Positions 7,701 to 15,850 of a stretch of DNA of 56,312 bases are shown here, in pieces. The notes under the pieces were generated by a model, which was not told the origin of the DNA, ran no database searches, and was given only the letters and a program-made list of their open reading frames with translations. The number at the start of each line of letters is the position of its first letter. Within the stretch, counting starts at the first letter, position 1. The stretch is from Candidatus Obscuribacter sp. GTDB lineage: Bacteria; Cyanobacteriota; Vampirovibrionia; Obscuribacterales; Obscuribacteraceae. The stretch covers positions 1-56,312 of the forward strand of contig JADYXR010000141.1 in the NCBI GenBank assembly GCA_021772095.1, written 5' to 3'. A program made the translations under genes and the position numbers.

Positions 7701-10661
7701 AAAGTAGTTGGGGCCAAGCGCGAGGGAAGCGATCGTTCGGCTGAACTGGCGCAGCCAATTGTCGCTTTGCGGCAGGTTCTTCGCGATTTGGTCCGGATCA
7801 TTCCTCGAATTCAACTTGAGCGTGAGCTCAATCCTGATACGACTTGGGTGTACACAAAACATTTGAGAACTTTGTCTGCATCCGGTTCCATAAAAGCCGT
7901 CGAAAATTTGAAAGTTCGTTACGTCCTGCCCGGAGTTGGTGAAGTGGAAGTCGATCGACCGGCTGCCTATGATACCGTGCGCGGTGAACTCCTGATCGAC
8001 ACAAAGGTGCTTGCCGATCCCGATCTAACTGGTCTGTCAGAGGGTCTGCTTCCCGCAATCATCGAGGGTCCATCGGCCGAATCTTTTGTCGATTTGTTCG
8101 AAATACTTCTGGCTCGCAGAACTCAGGACGACATGAGTGCCTATCTCAACCGTCGACATTTCGCGGAGGCTCACGTTGCACCCTCAAGTGTCGATCGAAT
8201 TGCTCAACGTATAGGTGAATTGCTGGACTATGGTCTTGCAGAAAAATTAGCTAAACGCTTTTCGGTATTCGACGGACGCTCTATACAAAAGTGGCGCGAG
8301 CCGGAATTGATCAAAGAAATTGAAGGATTAGCCGCAGGTGATCCGGACCAAGTGGCAGCCCAATCTGTGATCAAAATGTTGCGATCGGTTGGCATAGACA
8401 CGCCCGAAGCCGACCTTGAAGAGCTGCTGAAAAGGCTTCTATTAGCGCCTACCATAAGCGACTGTTCCGAATTGCTCGTAGTTCAATCGAAAGGAAAAAC
8501 TGATGCGCGCGATGAGACCGTCAGCCGAAAATCAGACCGCAATGGTGACAATGGCGCAGAATCTAGTTTCGACAAACCAGCGCCGTTAGGTCTGGTGCCG
8601 GACAAGCAGATAAAAAACTCGTCCGATGGTTCCGCGATTTCGAAGAGTTCAGCTTCTCACTCAACGGCTCCGCCGCAAGACGGTATCAAGGATTTTTTCG
8701 GTAGACTGTTTGGCAGAAATCAAAATGATTCTAAGCAGACGCCAGGGGAAGTTCAGAAGGCGAATACTAGTAGCAACCTGCCGTCAACCAGATCGGAAGA
8801 TAAGAAAGAAGACGCCGTCGATATTCCTGAGTGGATGGTCGGAAATTATTTTTCTCCTAAGAAAACAATACCATCGCAAATGTGGGCGACCTATCGGAAC
8901 CTGAAGATGATGGAAACGATGCCGAGAAAAGCATCTCTTTCCTTTTCACCCGGACGTATTCCGGCGCCATATCTGTACGCTGTCAGCACGCTTGGTGCCA
9001 GCTTCAATCCAATTCTCCAGTCATGGACGTTTGGTCGATCGGCGCAAAAATACTTTGTAACCCCCGGCGAGGCTTCCGGTCGAATAGTGTCATTTTCCGG
9101 TCATTTGTTTGCCGGTAGAAGCCGTTTGCCAATTCCGCTCTACAGTAGACTGGTAGGTTCTGTCACCGTCGGCAGTGGCATTTTAAATTCGATCACTCAC
9201 GACGAAATTGGAGTAACAGTCGATATTGAAGGCAGTGGTCTTATAGAGATCAAGTACGATGTAGAAACTCAAATCGTTCCGCAACTTAGCGCCGAGATAT
9301 CGGCACTGGCCTCTCCCGACAGGGCACTCATAACTCCCACGGTTGCCATGCACACCTTGCCCACAAAGGTCGTTGACTGGATCAAGTTGATGAACTCGTC
9401 CCATCTATCGGAAGCAAAGCGCGCGCTTGGGGCACAAGATTTCATCCGCAGTAATTACCAATATGACGGTGGATTTTTAGATCGAGAAGATGTCAAAGCC
9501 AAACGCGGTAAACTTTCCATACTTTCCGGAAATCATCATCTCGAGCTACTCCACGCATCGGGTGACGGTGAAGTATTAGGTCGAGGCGTTTGTTACGAAC
9601 TAAACGTTTTGCTGGTCGAACTCCTTCGTCATCTGAAAATTCCTTCGTTGATTGCGACTGGTTGGGTACTCGACGAAGGTGTAGTCGACTTATCAGATCA
9701 CTTATTTGCATTGGCATTGCTCAATTCCGAAGACGGTCCATGTCTTTTACCATTGGACGCGGCGGCAACAGACAGAGGACCGATTCGAACAGTTCATCGC
9801 CGAAGTTTTCCAACTCCGCCAAAAGATTTGACTGCCAGACCGTCGATTCCGACAGTGAAGGGTTCTTGGAACATCAGCCCAAAGGAGCCGCATTGTGCCA
9901 CTGCCGGTGGTGCAGCACCCGAAATTGATTCAGAACCAAGATCGATCAACAAGTCTTCCTCGAAAGGCAAGGTGCCTGGGGCAAAGATGCCTAGTGTAAG
10001 GTTTCCTGATGTAGCACCTGGCAAATCCGAAAACCACATATCCAGATTTTTAGACTCTTTCAGTGATCGCAAAAAAACGTCCGAAAACCCCGAACAAATA
10101 ACGGTATCCAAATCTCAATCTGACGCACGCATTGCGCAAGAGCGCACAGCGAGGAAACAGTTGGAGCAGGCTTTAGAAAAAGAACGCCTTATGCGTCAAC
10201 GTGCGGAAACTAGCCTTGGTGAGGAACGTCGTCTTCGAAAAATTGCAGAGGATCGAATCGCGGTTTCTTCCCCGACTGCTCCCTCTGAGAACGACATTGT
10301 CGAAGGTCAGGAGCTACTGAAACAAAACCAAAACGACATAGACTTTCGAGTCGCGGAGCCGCGTCGGCAAGCGGAAGAATTCAACTTGCTCTGCAAAGCC
10401 TATGACCTGACAATCGACGCACTCGGTCTGGAATCAAGCGCCTACCCTATGGGCAGCGAAGGTCTTCGACAAAAACTGATCAAGCTCCTCGGCAGCACCG
10501 CAGCGCTAGATACTTTCCTGCGTGTCCTACGCGGCGAACAAACCGAAGCCGACACGTTAACCCCGGAATTAAAATTCCTCGAAGACCTTCGACTTATAGA
10601 ACTTGAAACCGTACCCACCGTGCGTATTCACGTGGTGGATTCTGCTTCCGAAGATGACTAG
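1713..10661 (+). CDS. Giant sacsin-like GHKL ATPase with C-terminal transglutaminase-like domain
   Basis: A 2982-residue protein without signal peptide. Residues about 235-520 form a GHKL (HSP90/MORC/sacsin-type) ATPase: N-box ELLQNAEDSGA with N254 and E256-D257, G1 box HDGIPF with D277, and G2 box GFFGVGF at 303-309. A long middle region of about 1700 residues has no domain I can name; sacsin-family proteins also carry very long repeats here. Residues 2256-2380 are low complexity. Residues about 2490-2690 resemble a transglutaminase-like papain fold with a plausible triad: C2627 in GVCYELN, H2663 in SDHLFAL and D2682 in LPLDAA. A second linker leads to a charged coiled coil (about 2800-2850) and a short C-terminal domain. 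Such ATPases are linked to chaperone or conflict roles in the literature; the role here is inferred only. No clear ribosome-binding site precedes the ATG. Confidence 0.85.
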   Translation: MYENAIPDMPEDRSTQFKDFEQLTLSSQLEHLTQALESHPAIELIQLCAPGRDPAPLSWLSRQLLERGWFRDNGHQEWFAAFLIELPETAVNKLLKAMVATPPAGDELSSGEWRQSLCQVLLRSLRLVPLTALSSMCLIDRTLKHHFPEERESHLNQLFQEIESQIRSGQPEAIPLSLLAQMTSTAVARLEEIAASVDERCLALFQSHRKHLAQEAIQILEDAPKAVSQSNAEDLLARRVYTDPGHFLIELLQNAEDSGAKVWRVVCDRDKMVIWHDGIPFDTRDLVGITSIGQTTKRKQQIGFFGVGFKSVYEVTDRPQIYSDVYNFEIADVSIPKLLAQRPSYLPSSGTAVVLPLRGNLDDERSPNALFEKGAALDSCVLLTLRSIDEIEFRLTEAAGGPLQHTLIECASESGTSIRHEPSGTIVDYLIQDDEYTFSGVAREAGRPDRTKVMVGILRDESGLPHPLPETAAEVYSYLPTREQPGLRFFVQGHFDVPVDRERISPDSMWNRWIVSQVPLQLARIAQKISNDQNSTAAAGFIDILPLKSDLPNAPFAQIPTALPGVLSHIEFVPVAVNGRTGKLVAPVNVIVAEPSIVSLFENDQVGNERFFLKSDLSGRHREILLELGATNFSTASLISYLEKRLTDESVDIPDFMQSPSKLADLYDLLLTELELLDRQGEKDLLISMLKILKALPLVPDSQGKLRTSSDVVRGTEVIRKIYASSRHFIDPRLEESNARTFAFFEKVCVEKLDLEYLVSDLEKNIGVLNGPLELPRASFPNDEDCLDTILQAFVSADWNVLQRVAQLPLFRSADGKFYPIAINTDDKKGVLNANNSSARDIANFYGTARPIAEPRIYEPAFQQSSSFDPADKSNQKSPYQILLERLPVPGLTLSVLSDDLQSHLFKTDLDTLQRLHELLEKHVEDISDKVSKQLVQLSIWPDRDAKARSLSGENRVFIPADDTICEIFSDAPFLDKVIAARQHSLNMSIPAVSVNQVIEALSPDAEPPLLINYAPEEVERALRYVLNHVQHVDSSGIKTLKEKAVFLTDCGKVLPLPLLSKAESPELRAIYAQSEIRSFVDENGSSWILIRELGLENSLTSANLELLAEDLEADLAVEQKLRNCETGYRAILLYVSKRVDKMTRQLTLRYAKFSIYPDTTGSTGSLSNDRSDRSPNFVYPANGRSRKVFALTAVRLLNAEIESIIRPLIVAAKIPDAGLDVLVDSLIEHPVTDGDSLDLIQELFVERKYELQELFPSVDRHSRPNQSLNRLLIWKTLSGQCKGADEIMGGNLSELFESGTAENDDLLNACVKPDALRRLKDLAPLMVAIEPETFLANLIKRTSKTGQPLSTQPYFLSSIERVIRLYEVAGARGKVELPSIDANGNLTFAKLFYTDSETLVLLSNLPVLEQVLHADLTAYFELLKDKPTQLSGIRNQVARLWNKVVSTHDAGSFLKLPPDVVISALPADSDATRRSRFYRWLVSNKIAVFGDKICVAKLLETPLFQTRKGNLVKPTDLVFDEDMPDLGIDWLPGEEIPKPLIDTFKIHLDVGRLNVDELIRRHVVPAYEAATEGGDPVQAANLLSWLAKRLINRSESEIRRLLKGKKSASIKLEASDGSFHLPQNLLLPAAEIRFDVRELWDELPQPSELRYSDDVYPFLVSLGVSTTPTIDVVSGKLDSITTRGQSLALARIIYYFRQLYGEGLYKTIPSIRTSAWLSNGDGVLKSARDLYVRSYEIETLIGPFTDLYIDKTQEDILGRDLVRGLGFKQISSVHKNEVLNHLQYRAKRKEPISQRAYSWLDLSASQGDLTAKDFSAVFYDQPSILTDDGEYELHTKVIGTRAFHLFGNLRGYWTGGWRQYPALCKLLGINEGTAPQAVKNFVEEVGNEIAKNGSKDLLKREPALPLMLTSCFAILSKKGITISRDLPVIPALHKQTIELLPASTPGIYWSDTPTLETLFANVGKLYLARRSTTDESEDVDAFYTSMGVLRLRDTYKVVGAKREGSDRSAELAQPIVALRQVLRDLVRIIPRIQLERELNPDTTWVYTKHLRTLSASGSIKAVENLKVRYVLPGVGEVEVDRPAAYDTVRGELLIDTKVLADPDLTGLSEGLLPAIIEGPSAESFVDLFEILLARRTQDDMSAYLNRRHFAEAHVAPSSVDRIAQRIGELLDYGLAEKLAKRFSVFDGRSIQKWREPELIKEIEGLAAGDPDQVAAQSVIKMLRSVGIDTPEADLEELLKRLLLAPTISDCSELLVVQSKGKTDARDETVSRKSDRNGDNGAESSFDKPAPLGLVPDKQIKNSSDGSAISKSSASHSTAPPQDGIKDFFGRLFGRNQNDSKQTPGEVQKANTSSNLPSTRSEDKKEDAVDIPEWMVGNYFSPKKTIPSQMWATYRNLKMMETMPRKASLSFSPGRIPAPYLYAVSTLGASFNPILQSWTFGRSAQKYFVTPGEASGRIVSFSGHLFAGRSRLPIPLYSRLVGSVTVGSGILNSITHDEIGVTVDIEGSGLIEIKYDVETQIVPQLSAEISALASPDRALITPTVAMHTLPTKVVDWIKLMNSSHLSEAKRALGAQDFIRSNYQYDGGFLDREDVKAKRGKLSILSGNHHLELLHASGDGEVLGRGVCYELNVLLVELLRHLKIPSLIATGWVLDEGVVDLSDHLFALALLNSEDGPCLLPLDAAATDRGPIRTVHRRSFPTPPKDLTARPSIPTVKGSWNISPKEPHCATAGGAAPEIDSEPRSINKSSSKGKVPGAKMPSVRFPDVAPGKSENHISRFLDSFSDRKKTSENPEQITVSKSQSDARIAQERTARKQLEQALEKERLMRQRAETSLGEERRLRKIAEDRIAVSSPTAPSENDIVEGQELLKQNQNDIDFRVAEPRRQAEEFNLLCKAYDLTIDALGLESSAYPMGSEGLRQKLIKLLGSTAALDTFLRVLRGEQTEADTLTPELKFLEDLRLIELETVPTVRIHVVDSASEDD

Positions 10662-10732
10662 TCTTAGGCCACGTGAAATTAGTGCCATGCTCCGACCCCC
10701 CTAAACAATTTTGGATACAATCTCGGAGAACT

Positions 10733-10921
10733 ATGAATTTTATCGCGCGTTTGTTTAACGTTCTTCTTGCGCTCGGAAAGATTACTGTTGTACGCCCAAA
10801 CCGATTGGACTTCGGTAAAGCTGTTTATGAGCGGACCGCGGCCGGATTATCTGCCAACGCGTTCAAGTTAAAAAGGACCAATCTGTTTCGTTTTGGTCGG
10901 ACTAAACGTCGTTTTTGCTGA
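10733..10921 (+). CDS. Possible small basic protein (62 aa)
   Basis: The only candidate gene in the 341-bp gap between the giant ATPase and the kinase. GGAG lies four bases before the ATG, and TACAAT (10716-10721) could be a -10 box. The product starts with a short hydrophobic segment (MNFIARLFNVLLALGK) and ends in a strongly basic tail rich in Arg and Lys. There is no family match. A weak inverted repeat (GACCAA at 10876-10881 with TTGGTC at 10893-10898) lies inside the reading frame, which could instead mean that this is untranslated RNA. Confidence 0.3.
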   Translation: MNFIARLFNVLLALGKITVVRPNRLDFGKAVYERTAAGLSANAFKLKRTNLFRFGRTKRRFC

Positions 10922-11002
10922 ATTGAACGATATCTGGGGAAAATGCGACATACGAAGCGAAGTTACGGGTATGGACTATTGTGACCGTTCAAGAACAAAA
11001 TC

Positions 11003-13444
11003 ATGGAAGAAAAGAACAAAGATAGAGTACGGCTTTCTGATCCGGTCGAAGTAAAGTTGCGCCAGTCCAGTCAAGATGAACAGGCAAGCGATCAGGCTAA
11101 GTTAATCGATCATACCGAGATTACCACTGACGATCTGTCCAGCGCCGCGTGTGATGTCAGTTCGACTGTTGTCGGGCAGTCTCTATTGGATGGCAGATAT
11201 CAGTTTATCGAACACATTGGCCAGGGGGCGATGGGAGTAGTTCACAAAGCGCTTGATACTGCGACTGGTTCCTTTGTCGCTATAAAGGAATTAAATGCGG
11301 ATGTAGCAAATGATGACGTGGCAATGAAGCGTTTTGAACACGAGATGGATTCTTTAGCCAAGCTGAACCATGAGCGTGTTGTGAGCGTTTATTCGCATGG
11401 TATCAGTGAAAAAGAAGCACCATATCTGGTGATGCCCTATCTCGGTAATCAGACTCTGGCAGATCTGCTCGAGAAGGAAGGACCGCTCGAAGAAGCCAGA
11501 GCGATCAGGATCTTCGTTCAAATTTGCGAAGGGCTCTCGTATGCCCACGGACAAGGAATTATCCATCGTGATGTTAAACCCAGCAACATAATAGTAGATT
11601 CGAGCAATCCTGATATCGACATTGTTCATGTCGTGGATTTCGGTATAGCAAAAATTGTTGAAAGCACCACAAGCAATACCATGAGTCTCACCAAAACCGG
11701 CGAGGTGTTTGGTACGCCGACATACATGAGCCCAGAGCAGTTTCAAGGGACGGATCTCGACAAGCGCACCGACATCTATTCGTTGGGGTGTCTGATGTAT
11801 GAGGCGCTGACCGGACAACCGCCGTTTCAATCAATCAATCCTATACAAGTTGCAGTAAAGCATTTGAATGAAGAACCTGCGCCAATTGAAAAACCCGTTT
11901 CGGAGAGTCTTTCGAAAGTGACTTTGGAATGTCTGAGAAAAGATCTTAACGAACGGTACAAGTCTATCGATGATCTTCTATCGGATTTGAAAGCGGTCCA
12001 AGCGCGGAAAACGCCTCACCTCGCCGCAGAAGGCTCGCTGAAAAGAACCAAGGAAAAAGCGAGGAAGCTTTCGAACCCCGCGATGATGGCCCTGGTTTTG
12101 TCGCTTGTCTATGGATGCGCATTCGTTGAGAACATAACGATCGCCAATAGTTTAGATGGGTTGAATCTGGACCCTATAAGCAGCGGGCTCTTGGGTTGCA
12201 TAAACTTGCTGCTTTTCGTGGCGATTAGCATCGAACTCCGGACGGCTTTAAAAAACAACACGGATCGAATAGATTTTGCAGACAAGATGGCAATCGCGTG
12301 GGCAGTGATGCTTATCTTGATGTACGGAATCAGCGCTGTTTTGTTCTTGGTGCCAATAGGTCAGCCGGTCGCCGACCTGCTCTCGCCTGTTATGGTTTTG
12401 TCGCTTATAGGTGCTGGAGTTGGCTCGATATTGTTTTTAGTATATGGCCTCCTCCAAGAATCACGGTGGTCCAGATCGCTAGTGTTGCCTTTGGGATTTC
12501 TGATCTTCGGATGCGCGCTCTTTGCGGTTCCTGACTTTGTTCCATTTGCGGGCTCGCACAGTGCAAACATCCACGCGCAACTTCTGGCAGACCGCGCACC
12601 GCAATCTGCCAAACTTCTTGCTGCATATTCGAACGTAATCAAGCCTTCGAACACTGATGGATATGTGATCCGCGCGAAAATTATGGCGCACAAGGAGAAG
12701 CAGCCGGAGAAAGCGCTGGAGGTTTTGAATCAAGCTATTCGATCTTCCGACAAACCCTGGGATGCTTATTTAGAAAGAGGCATCGTGTATCACCGTCTGG
12801 GTGAAGATTCCAAAGCGATTGATGATTTGAGCCGAGTCGTCAATTCAAATGAGTGGCTTCCAAAACGACAGGATTTTGGAGCTGCGTATAGTGCCCGCGG
12901 AGAAGTTTACTTCGATATGAAAAACTATAGAGCGGCTCTGGCGGACTACAATCTGGCGATCAGCGACACGAAGAAAGAGAACGCTGCCCTTTATCTTAAG
13001 CGCGGTTTTACCCATGCCGCTCTTGGTGATTACGAACACGCGGCTATCGATTTCCTGTCAGCAGAGCAAGTCGAAAAATGCGCCAATTCGGAAACTTTCC
13101 GTTACACGCTAAATCTTCTCAATTTTAGACTTACCGATCAGGAAAGAAACGCAGCCGTGGATTGTCTTCGGAGGGCGGTCGCGTATGAGCTGGACGGAAA
13201 GAAGGAAATGTCGCGTGACTTGTTCAGCTCTGTCCTGAAACAACTTGGAAGCGACTCTGGTTCCGGATCAAAATGGGCCGAAACCGGCCCAGATTTTCTA
13301 ATGGTGGCATACGCACAAAGTAAGCTCGGCAATTCTGCACGCTCGGACGAAGCCATGAAAAAGGCATCGAAACTAGGCTTTAAGAAGGACCAGCTGAAAG
13401 ATATTTTGTTTAAGGATGTTCCTGCAATCAATCTAAACTGGTGA
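11003..13444 (+). CDS. Membrane Ser/Thr protein kinase (PknB type) with C-terminal TPRs
   Basis: An 813-residue protein. Residues about 65-335 are a complete eukaryotic-type kinase: glycine loop GQGAMGVV from G73, ATP lysine K95 in VAIKEL, catalytic HRDVKPSN at 188-195 (D190), DFG at 212-214, and an activation segment ending GTPTYMSPEQF. All key residues are present, so it should be active. A hydrophobic region at about 360-515 gives four or five membrane spans. Residues about 535-700 hold TPR-like repeats (YLERGIVYHRLGEDSKAIDDL, YSARGEVYFDMKNYRAALADY). The kinase is probably cytoplasmic and the TPR part may sit on either face of the membrane. It lies 340 bp downstream of the giant ATPase in the same direction. 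Substrates are unknown. Confidence 0.93.
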   Translation: MEEKNKDRVRLSDPVEVKLRQSSQDEQASDQAKLIDHTEITTDDLSSAACDVSSTVVGQSLLDGRYQFIEHIGQGAMGVVHKALDTATGSFVAIKELNADVANDDVAMKRFEHEMDSLAKLNHERVVSVYSHGISEKEAPYLVMPYLGNQTLADLLEKEGPLEEARAIRIFVQICEGLSYAHGQGIIHRDVKPSNIIVDSSNPDIDIVHVVDFGIAKIVESTTSNTMSLTKTGEVFGTPTYMSPEQFQGTDLDKRTDIYSLGCLMYEALTGQPPFQSINPIQVAVKHLNEEPAPIEKPVSESLSKVTLECLRKDLNERYKSIDDLLSDLKAVQARKTPHLAAEGSLKRTKEKARKLSNPAMMALVLSLVYGCAFVENITIANSLDGLNLDPISSGLLGCINLLLFVAISIELRTALKNNTDRIDFADKMAIAWAVMLILMYGISAVLFLVPIGQPVADLLSPVMVLSLIGAGVGSILFLVYGLLQESRWSRSLVLPLGFLIFGCALFAVPDFVPFAGSHSANIHAQLLADRAPQSAKLLAAYSNVIKPSNTDGYVIRAKIMAHKEKQPEKALEVLNQAIRSSDKPWDAYLERGIVYHRLGEDSKAIDDLSRVVNSNEWLPKRQDFGAAYSARGEVYFDMKNYRAALADYNLAISDTKKENAALYLKRGFTHAALGDYEHAAIDFLSAEQVEKCANSETFRYTLNLLNFRLTDQERNAAVDCLRRAVAYELDGKKEMSRDLFSSVLKQLGSDSGSGSKWAETGPDFLMVAYAQSKLGNSARSDEAMKKASKLGFKKDQLKDILFKDVPAINLNW

Positions 13445-13676
13445 TAGATCAGTGAATGAACCTGTTGTTCGTTCTCCGAATTCTTCAGGGAAGACCTTTG
13501 CCATGCCGAATAATGGATTTATTGAGATGGAAGGACGGAATACTATCATTGAGTCGATGCGGCGTGGAACTAAAACGATGTTACTGTCGTTTGTGACTGG
13601 TGTATGACTTAACAGCTACCGGTTCGTAAGATCACGCTGGCACCTGATTAAGCCTTCGTTTTGGTCACTCGGCATC

Positions 13677-15776
13677 TCATTTCTTGCGGATATCGAATGA
13701 GTTGATTTCAGCAAAATGATCTTTGAATTCTGCGAAACTGATTTTGAATTTGCCATCAAGCTTTCCGTCGCGCGGGCTTCCATCACGTTTGATCGGCTCG
13801 ATTGTTCCACCAAAATCGCCTTTGTGAGGGTTAGTCAACTCGACCTCTCCTGTGGCTTTGTCGAATCCACTCACGTGATAAACGTGTCGGGGAAGTAGTC
13901 CTGATGCCGAGGAAACCTCTTTGTTAGTTCCCGCGGTTACTGCTTTATTGGCGTCGTTTGAATGGTTGAGCTCGCCTTGCACCTTATCCTCGGCTTCATC
14001 TGGCGAAGTGCGCTTAGAACCTCTTCCTGTTAGAGATCTGATCGCTCTATGTTCGTTACCACCATCGTGGACTTCATCCTGTACGGCGCCAGGTTTCTTG
14101 CTCGCATATAAGTCTTTATAATGCTGACTGAATGCTTTTTCGATGATTGCAGCAGTTTCACCGCCGCCGAAGCGAGCGCGCTCCGCATCCGTTGGCTTGT
14201 TGATAACAGTTTTGACGGTGCCTTGGCGGCCATCCTCGTCTTCAGGCAAAGTCACTTGGAGCTTGCCGTCACCCAGATCTTTGATTTTGTCGTCAAAGAA
14301 CTTGGGGTCTTTTTCCAGGATTGCTGCCACTGGTGCCAGCACAAAACAGCTGCCTGTCTGCCCTTGAGTTACCGGCAGATCGCTACTCAGGTGTTTTGTG
14401 TGACTCTCGAGCGACTTATCTAGCGAGACAGCCTCGCTACCTTTGAACGTGTTCAAATCATGTTCGCTGATGAACTCTACGTCTTTGAGAGGCTTTCCAT
14501 CAAGTGTGGGTTTTTGAATCTCAGGGTCCGCGTCTTGCCCAGATTCGTGTTTCCTCTTAATGATATCGTCTGTGGTGCCAGCGACTTCTTTGAAATTTCT
14601 CTTTAGTGTTTCAAGTTTTTCTCGTTGCTCTTTCCCTAAGCCATCTTCCTTCAAAGCGTTGTCTAGTTCTGCCTCCGTGATCGTCTTGTCATTGTTGGTG
14701 TCGAGATTTGGAAAGTCTTGGCTCACGCTCTTAATTGTGTGTTGGTCTTTTGACTCTTTCGAATCGAACTTGTCCAGATTGTCGCGCACTGCTTTTATGT
14801 CATCGCGGGTGATACCAAGGTTGGGATCCTGAGCCTTGTCCTTTTTCGGCTCTGTGCCTTTGTCATCAGGCTTCTTTCCGGTAAGTTCATTTGCTACGTT
14901 TTTCCAATTGTCAGCGGCACCGTAGGCGGTAGCAAGGTAAATACCGCCTTCGCCGTTTGCGAGAGCCGGATTCTCCATTTGCTTGCCGAGTTCATCTTTT
15001 GTGACCGTACCATTTTTGTCTGCGTCAATGGCGTCGAAATTCTTATTCAGCCAGCCGGTCATCTTTTCCATCGACGTATCATGTCGGCGGTTGCGACTTG
15101 GCTCAGGTTTGTAGTTTGGCAACTCCGGAGTTTTTTTCTTCTCAGCGTCATCGGCTTTCTGTTTTTCGGCCACATCGGTTTCAGGTTTCTTTTTGCCGTC
15201 GGTTTCCGATGGTCCTACAGCAGGTGCTTTTTCTGTACCTGCCGGCTTAGCTGCGCCGTCAACCGGGGTTTTTGGTATTGGTTTGCGAAAGACTGCGAAA
15301 TCCTCACCTTCCTCTGAGAGGTCAGTTTCTTTTGCAGTTGCATCTGCTTTTTTCGAACTTCCATTCGGATTCGCAGCATCTGTAGCTGGCTTAGCGGGAG
15401 CCGGATGTTTCGCTGATTCTCGTTCTTTGTTTCCACTAACAGTTTCTGCGCCAGCAGCTGCGCCTCTGGTTTCTTCTGTCGTCGCACCAACGATTTGCCC
15501 AGTCTCCATGTCCAGGAACTGCTCTCCTGCGCCCGCAGCGGTAGCCAGTTGGTTATTCTCGGCTCCTGCACCGATTGGTCCTGCGCCGTTGAGCGATGTC
15601 GTGGTTCCATCGCCTTTAGATCCAGGGACACCGGAGGCATCATCATTTGTTCCGGTGGAAGGTCGTCCGAACGCTTCGCGCAGAACATCATCGAATGGAT
15701 TTCGCGCTGGAGTAATGCCCCCTGCTTGGGAATCGCCTTTGTCGGCAGGTTGCTTGGCTTCGATTTCAGCGTTCAT
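13677..15776 (-). CDS. EF-hand protein with C-terminal calpain-like cysteine protease domain
   Basis: A 699-residue hydrophilic protein without signal peptide. The first 220 residues are Ala/Lys/Pro-rich and low complexity. Two canonical EF-hand loops follow: DADKNGTVTKDE (about 251-262) and DTNNDKTITEAE (358-369). The C-terminal third matches the order of calpain (peptidase C2) active-site blocks: QTGSCFVLAP with C477 (compare GDCW), RHVYHV with H631 (compare GHAYSV), and LTNPHKG with N649 (compare LRNPWG). A Cys-His-Asn triad is thus present, and calcium binding by the EF-hands could control it. No strong ribosome-binding site is seen before the ATG, and a tandem repeat box with a -10-like hexamer lies 75-105 bp upstream. 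The protease assignment is by motif; activity is inferred. Confidence 0.8.
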   Translation of the reverse strand: MNAEIEAKQPADKGDSQAGGITPARNPFDDVLREAFGRPSTGTNDDASGVPGSKGDGTTTSLNGAGPIGAGAENNQLATAAGAGEQFLDMETGQIVGATTEETRGAAAGAETVSGNKERESAKHPAPAKPATDAANPNGSSKKADATAKETDLSEEGEDFAVFRKPIPKTPVDGAAKPAGTEKAPAVGPSETDGKKKPETDVAEKQKADDAEKKKTPELPNYKPEPSRNRRHDTSMEKMTGWLNKNFDAIDADKNGTVTKDELGKQMENPALANGEGGIYLATAYGAADNWKNVANELTGKKPDDKGTEPKKDKAQDPNLGITRDDIKAVRDNLDKFDSKESKDQHTIKSVSQDFPNLDTNNDKTITEAELDNALKEDGLGKEQREKLETLKRNFKEVAGTTDDIIKRKHESGQDADPEIQKPTLDGKPLKDVEFISEHDLNTFKGSEAVSLDKSLESHTKHLSSDLPVTQGQTGSCFVLAPVAAILEKDPKFFDDKIKDLGDGKLQVTLPEDEDGRQGTVKTVINKPTDAERARFGGGETAAIIEKAFSQHYKDLYASKKPGAVQDEVHDGGNEHRAIRSLTGRGSKRTSPDEAEDKVQGELNHSNDANKAVTAGTNKEVSSASGLLPRHVYHVSGFDKATGEVELTNPHKGDFGGTIEPIKRDGSPRDGKLDGKFKISFAEFKDHFAEINSFDIRKK

Positions 15777-15850
15777 GTTTTAGCCACACAGATTCCACCA
15801 GAATCAGCAGCAGCATCATCCTGGTTTGGATATTGGGGGAGCTGAACGAC

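Noticed and set aside
13445..13500. Hairpin GAATGAAC...GTTCGTTC after the kinase stop
   Set aside because: The stem needs a G-T pair and is not followed by a T tract, so it is too weak to call a terminator.
15193..15783. A 196-codon plus-strand frame opposite the calpain-like gene
   Set aside because: It is the Ala/Pro/Ser-rich antisense of the low-complexity N-terminus of the real gene.
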